64,000 nt of DNA, taken from Cryptomeria japonica (Eukaryota > Streptophyta > Pinopsida > Cupressales > Cupressaceae). Each line of letters begins with the position of its first letter. Position 1 is the stretch's first letter. Location: positions 316,974,456 to 317,038,455 of the forward strand of contig NC_081407.1 of the NCBI RefSeq assembly GCF_030272615.1, read 5' to 3'. Below the pieces are notes generated by a model, which was not told the origin of the DNA, did no database searches, and saw nothing but the letters and a program-made list of their open reading frames with translations. Below are positions 59,701-64,000 of this stretch, in pieces. A program made the translations under genes and the position numbers.

Positions 59701-60422
59701 GCAAGAAAAGGATTCAAAATCTAGGCAATCATTAGCAAGTAATGATTCAGCATATTTGCTTCAACATCTTCTCCTAGAACTTGACAAAGTGCCCAATACA
59801 TTCCCTTAGCCCTCGGGGTAAACATACTCAATCAGAAGGGCTCTTGTGTGTTGGGTCCTACAACTGTTAACCCTCCTATTTTCACAAAAAGTTCCTTGAG
59901 AGGCCCATTCCTGAGATGACTCCTCTGTGCACTGTAAACTTGGGCTAATGATGTGAAATGTATAGGTTCCAAGAAGTTTGTGAACTTATTAAGCCCAAAT
60001 GCTGTCCTTAATTCTTCAGCATTAATTTCCACAAGGGTTTTCCCATTTACATCCTGGATGCATCTTGTGACTGGATCATAATTTAATGCCATTTGGGTTA
60101 GCAGGTCTGTATCCATGAATACCCCTGGGACTACTAATTTCCCAACATCTAGTTCCCAGATACTATTTTGAGGGGTAGGAGAATTTCTCATTCCAAATCC
60201 AACTTTAAACAATCCCAACCTTGACAATCCAACCTGTGGGTCTCTCAGCCAATTACCTTTGTCATACAATCCTTCTCCTATCTTCAGACGGGGAGCCCTG
60301 GGCACTAACTCTTTGGCCTTTGATGCCTGATTGGTTGACAACGTCAACTGTTCTAAAAAATCATCACATACACTTCTTTCTAAATAATTAACCTTGCCGG
60401 AAAATTCCCTTTTAGGAGCCAT
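56780..60422 (-). pseudogene. Large ORF of the outer element, unknown function
   Basis: ATG at 60422 (MAPKREFSGKVNYLERSVCD) opens a minus-strand register to about 58800. A one-base shift near 58800-58880 then leads to a second register to 56780, together about 1,200 codons. Stops (about 59832, 59719, 59355, 58340, 58247) all fit C-to-T changes. Residues 1-500 look globular (VNGKTLVEINAEELRTAFGL, LRNGPLKELFVKIGGLTVVG). A basic nuclear-signal-like KGKRKIQ with SPKKQRVGKE is in the middle. Then comes a coiled coil (LETAKFSVAVAEKEAKEKEA), a helical Cys-containing part and an acidic tail. No enzyme motif; family not recognised. Possibly a Gag-like or accessory protein of a non-autonomous element, similar in layout to P ORF2. 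Confidence 0.55.
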
Positions 60423-61039
60423 TTTGAAAATGCAAGAAAATGAATATCACTCTTAAACAATCTTGCAACAAAAGAATTATCCTACTTAGAACACCACACA
60501 AGAATTGCCACAAAAATATAAGAGAACCTGATCTTTGCTTGAAGGAATTTTCTCTACAACTGAACCGACTTGCTCTGTATCTGAAAAAGATAACTCTGCG
60601 TCTGCTCTTCTGCAAAATCTTTTAAAAGATATCTTGACTTGGTAGTTAGGAAATCAAATATTTGTACTCAGGGCCTTAACTATAACATTGATTCCGCATG
60701 CTTCGGCCGTCCCTTCGAAATTGAATTCATACGAGAATTCATATTTTTTGCTCCAACGGGTCACAACATTCCTGCAAGTGTTCCATTTTGCTCTTTCGCA
60801 ACTTCGCGAAGCATAACTATCGGGCAGCTTAGTCCTACGAAATAGCACCAACCGTTCGATCAAAAGAAACTTGATCGAGTGTTAGATTAACTGACGGCTT
60901 TGGCCTTTTTCTGGGTCCCGCTTTTCTATTGGCTGCATAATACCACGTGGCATCCAATCATTGGTCTTGAAATTTCCTTCGCATTCCACTTGATACTGGC
61001 CGCGTGTCTTTCTTTTATACCGATATTTCCACCTTGGCG
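60423..61039 (-). other. Leader just upstream of the large ORF
   Basis: No gene. It has one partial copy of the CGAAATAGC-type motif (60780-60845: CTCTTTCGCAACTTCGCGAAG and CTACGAAATAGCACC) and a CACGTGG box near 60952. It leads into the 278-bp array and is probably promoter or leader of the minus-strand ORF. Confidence 0.45.
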
Positions 61040-62140
61040 GGCCCACACTTTCTTCTCAGACCACGTGTCATCATGACATGTGGACGGCTCTCGTTCATTC
61101 TCGCTATTTTGCGGGCATAAGGAGTGAGCACCTTACCCTTGCGAAATAGCGCGGACCGTTGGATCAGCTCTCAAGTTGATCGGCATTTAATCTTCTGAAA
61201 AGGCTCTCAGGAATGGTGGGCCCGCTGACTCGTCGTGAACACCTGGCATCCAGTCACCTGCGGCGCTGATTTGTCACTTTGTCATTCACTAGAAGGAAAC
61301 CACGGGGGCTCCACTTTCATCTCAACAAGTCTATCCTCTAGGTCATCATCATGACACGTGGACAACTCTCGTTCATTCTCGCTATTTCGCGGGCGTAAAG
61401 AGTGAGCACCTTACCCTTGCGAAATAGCGCGGACCGTTGGATCAGCTCTCAAGTTGATCGGCATTTAATCTTCTGAAAAGGCTCTTAGGAATGGTGGGCC
61501 CACTGACTCGTCGTGAACACCTGGCATCGAGTCACCTGTGGCACTGATTTGTCACTCTGTCATTCGCCAGAAGGAAACCATGGGGGCCCCACTTTCGTCT
61601 CAACAGGTCTATCCTCCAGGTCATCATCATGACACGTGGATGGCTCTTGTTCATTCTCGCTATTTTGCAGGTGTAAAGAGTGAGCACCTTACCCTTGCGA
61701 AATAGCGCGGACCGTTGGATCAGCTCTCAAGTTGATCAGCATTTAATCTTATAAAAAGGCTCTCAGGAATGGTGGGCCCGCTGACTCGTCATGAACACCT
61801 GGCATCCAGTCACTTGCGACGTTGATTTGTCACTCTGTCATTCGCCAGAAGGAAACCACGGGGGCCCCACTTTCATCTCAATAGGTCTATCCTCTAGGTC
61901 ATCATCATGACACGTGGATGGATCTCATTCATTCTCACTATTTCGCGGGCGTAAAGAGTGAGCATTTTACCCTTGCAAAATGGCGCGGACCGTTGGATCA
62001 TCTCTCAAAGTGATCGGCATTTAATCCTCTGAAAAGGCTCTCAGGAATGGTGGGCCCGCTGACTCGTCGTGAACACCTAGCATCCAGTCACCTGCAGCGC
62101 TGATTTGTCGATCTGTCATTCGCCAGAAGGAAACCACGTG
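61040..62140 (-). repeat. 278-bp tandem repeat with internal hairpin
   Basis: About four units; the marker GCGGGCRTAARGAGTGAGCA starts at 61111, 61389, 61667 and 61945, exactly 278 bp apart. Units are about 90% alike by eye. Each has the inverted pair CGCTATTTCGC ... GCGAAATAGCG (exact in unit 2, 61380-61390 and 61419-61429) and a GACACGTGG G-box. A fifth diverged hairpin lies at about 62328-62380. The array is more GC-rich than its surroundings and lies upstream of the large minus-strand ORF. Confidence 0.9.
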
Positions 62141-63107
62141 GCTCCAAGTGTTATTAATAGCTGTACCTGCCAGGTCATATCCACCTGTGACCTGACTCAC
62201 CTCTAGGGCCCGCCTTTTAACCTTTAACCCGGACCTGCTGACTGTTGTGATTTGTGCCACGTGCTACCATTTTACTCGCTGTCAACAACCAGCTGAATCA
62301 TCTATGTGGCATGCCATGTGGTTTTCGCTATTTCGCGGGGTATAAACTATGCACAACTTCGCCTAGCGAAATAACGCGAGCCGTAGATCCATCTGCGAGA
62401 TGCGCACTTGTTACTAGGCCCGACAACTTTAGAAGAAAAAACATGCAAGGCATAAATTTTTCAATTAATTGACATAACTGCCTAGGCAAACAACAAGGGG
62501 GGGACACTTCCTACGACCCCATGACCCATAACTTAAGTGAATAAAGTAACGACAGATTAGAAACTAGAGGGTTTAAAATGAATACGATAGGATCCAAAAT
62601 CAAAAACCCTTAAACCCCTATGGTCTAGAACAAAACTGAAGCATTTGGAATTACACCCTATTCGAAAAATTTCAATATACCATAGCCAATCATGGGAAAA
62701 GAAAAACCCAATTTTAAATAGTGATAACACCAAGATTGAAATTTTGAATTTGAATTAGCAACCAAATTTGAAGAGGGAAATTCAAAATTTAAACAACTCA
62801 CAAGCAAATTCTAAAAATTAGGATTTTTTAAATTAACCACTTAATTTTAAAAATTAATTATGAAATTTGACTTGTAGATGAAAATTTGAATTTGCAAATT
62901 GAATGAATCCTCAGATCTGAAATAATTAACCCAAATTAAGCAATTCATAAACTCAATTTTGAATTTAAAAATTAGGGTTTTAATGGGATTAATCTCTAAA
63001 TTAAGAAAATCAAACTTGTAAATAAAAATTTGAATTTTAAATTGCATACACTCAGATATGAAAACGAAAATCAGAATTAATGGTGTAAGGAGTCGGGTTC
63101 ACTAAAA
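62141..63107. other. Leader between tandem repeat and right outer repeat, no gene seen
   Basis: 62328-62380 repeats the CGCTATTTCGCG / GCGAAATAACGCG hairpin. 62690-63060 is AT-rich with AATTTGAATTT strings. 63081-63103 (TGGTGTAAGGAGTCGGGTTC) directly abuts the outer repeat. On the minus strand this would be the start of the element interior after the 5' LTR, but no standard tRNA primer site was recognised. Confidence 0.5.
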
Positions 63108-64000
63108 TGTAAAGTGGAAAATTGGGAGCTTAGCCAAATTCTCCACAAGGGAAGAGGATGATTTTCTAAGCTCAATTTTCACTTGGGGAAACTTTACATT
63201 CAAAAGAGGGATTGAATCCACTAGATCCAATCCTAAATGATGCAATAACTAAATACTAAGTGGATAGTTGAAATTGGAATGTAGTTGACCTTCTTTTGTA
63301 AGTTGAATAGGTAAAATGTTGGAATTGAAGATGAAATAGGTGAAAACAGTGAGCTACAGATTTAGGATTCAGTCGTGCACAACTTTAAGATGATTCAGAG
63401 CTACTTTGTGAAATTGGGCGAAAATTGCATGGATCGTGTGTTCGGACCAGGTTGCCCCCAACATGGTCCTCTGAACTTTTTGTGCGTCGAAAAGAGTTTT
63501 TTTGTCTCTACAAATAAAGCTTAATTCCAAAAGTATAGATGCGCACCTGCTTCCTACACACATAAAAGAAGAAGAAAGGGGTTGGGAATAGGGGTTTGCC
63601 TAAGTCAAACCCCGGTTTGGAATCAACCTTGAATGACATATTGCAAATACTTGAAATAAATGATGGAAATATATACCCTCAAATCTGCAATAGATGATGA
63701 GAATGCTTTGCTTCTTATATGAAATCACAATATGTTGTATGAAATGGCATGAACATGACAAAACCCTAACACACACATGCTTGCAAATGAATCATGTAAT
63801 AATGCTCCAATGAATGGATGAAGAGAATGCAACCCTCAAGAATGCTTGATTATGAATGCTTGAATGCTTGGATGTAGTCTCCTTGCTTCCTCCACTTTGT
63901 CATGCTATCACCTTATGATCATGTCTTATGCCAAATGAGAGGGGAAGACTTCCTTATATACCTTCTTGTCGTCAATTGTTTAATTTTCTGACATAGGTTG
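63108..64000 (-). repeat. Right copy of the outer direct repeat (probable 5' LTR), cut by the window end
   Basis: Matches 1133 to about 2025 in the same orientation. The minus-strand TATATAAGG near 63950-63958 is kept. It continues beyond the window. Frames such as 63369-63563 have a counterpart at 1393-1599 in the other copy, but both only follow the repeat and lack a domain. Confidence 0.6.

Noticed and set aside
60639-60863. Short frames on both strands upstream of the large outer ORF
   Set aside because: No domain or start context. The region looks like leader with hairpin motifs.
1-64000. tRNA, rRNA or ordinary host genes
   Set aside because: None seen. tRNA-like strings are primer binding sites only, and all sizeable coding regions belong to mobile elements.

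Overview
This window is repeat-dense plant nuclear DNA with no ordinary host gene that I can support. It carries Ty1/copia and Ty3/gypsy elements with tRNA-iMet-type primer sites, a Tat-type gypsy element with two RNase H domains, a plant mobile domain (PMD) gene and GT-AG introns. These point to a large-genome land plant. A conifer or other gymnosperm is plausible but is inference only.

The layout is a set of nested insertions at least four deep. (1) The outermost layer is an old minus-strand element. A direct repeat that behaves like its LTRs lies at 1133-2025 and 63108-64000 (the second copy runs off the window). Its interior shows at 11496-14217 (gag relics) and 55162-63107 (a decayed ORF of about 1,200 codons and a 278-bp tandem repeat). 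(2) Copia-1 (2789-11495, minus) sits in its left part and has its RT/RNase H half duplicated in tandem. (3) A DNA transposon with matching terminal inverted repeats (14218-55161) sits in the middle. It has 29-bp subterminal repeats, a plus-strand transposase-like gene broken into three pieces (16411-17551, 46845-47867, 50236-50791) and a minus-strand gene of short exons (52139-54688). (4) Inside that transposon are a pol-less LTR element P (17552-24836, plus), a truncated copia-2 (24837-27421 and 45893-46844, minus) and a 2.37-kb solo LTR (47868-50235). (5) Inside the LTR of copia-2 is the youngest element, an 18.5-kb Tat-type gypsy element (27422-45887, plus).

The Tat element is the most interesting part. 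It has gag-PR, a G-patch-like linker, RT, RNase H, a second archaeal-type RNase H, and integrase on the plus strand. Downstream it carries an antisense gene for a plant mobile domain protein. That gene has its own TATA box, a 25-codon first exon, a 1,038-bp intron and a long second exon that joins in frame. Arrays of a degenerate TAGCGCGTG motif lie in the leader before gag and, reversed, inside the intron of the antisense gene. Each array therefore points in the direction of transcription of the gene it precedes.

Nearly all coding regions are broken. Most in-frame stops are TAG, TAA or TGA at places that fit C-to-T changes in CAG, CAA or CGA, as expected for methylated, silenced repeats. All identities, copy counts and alignments here were judged by eye.
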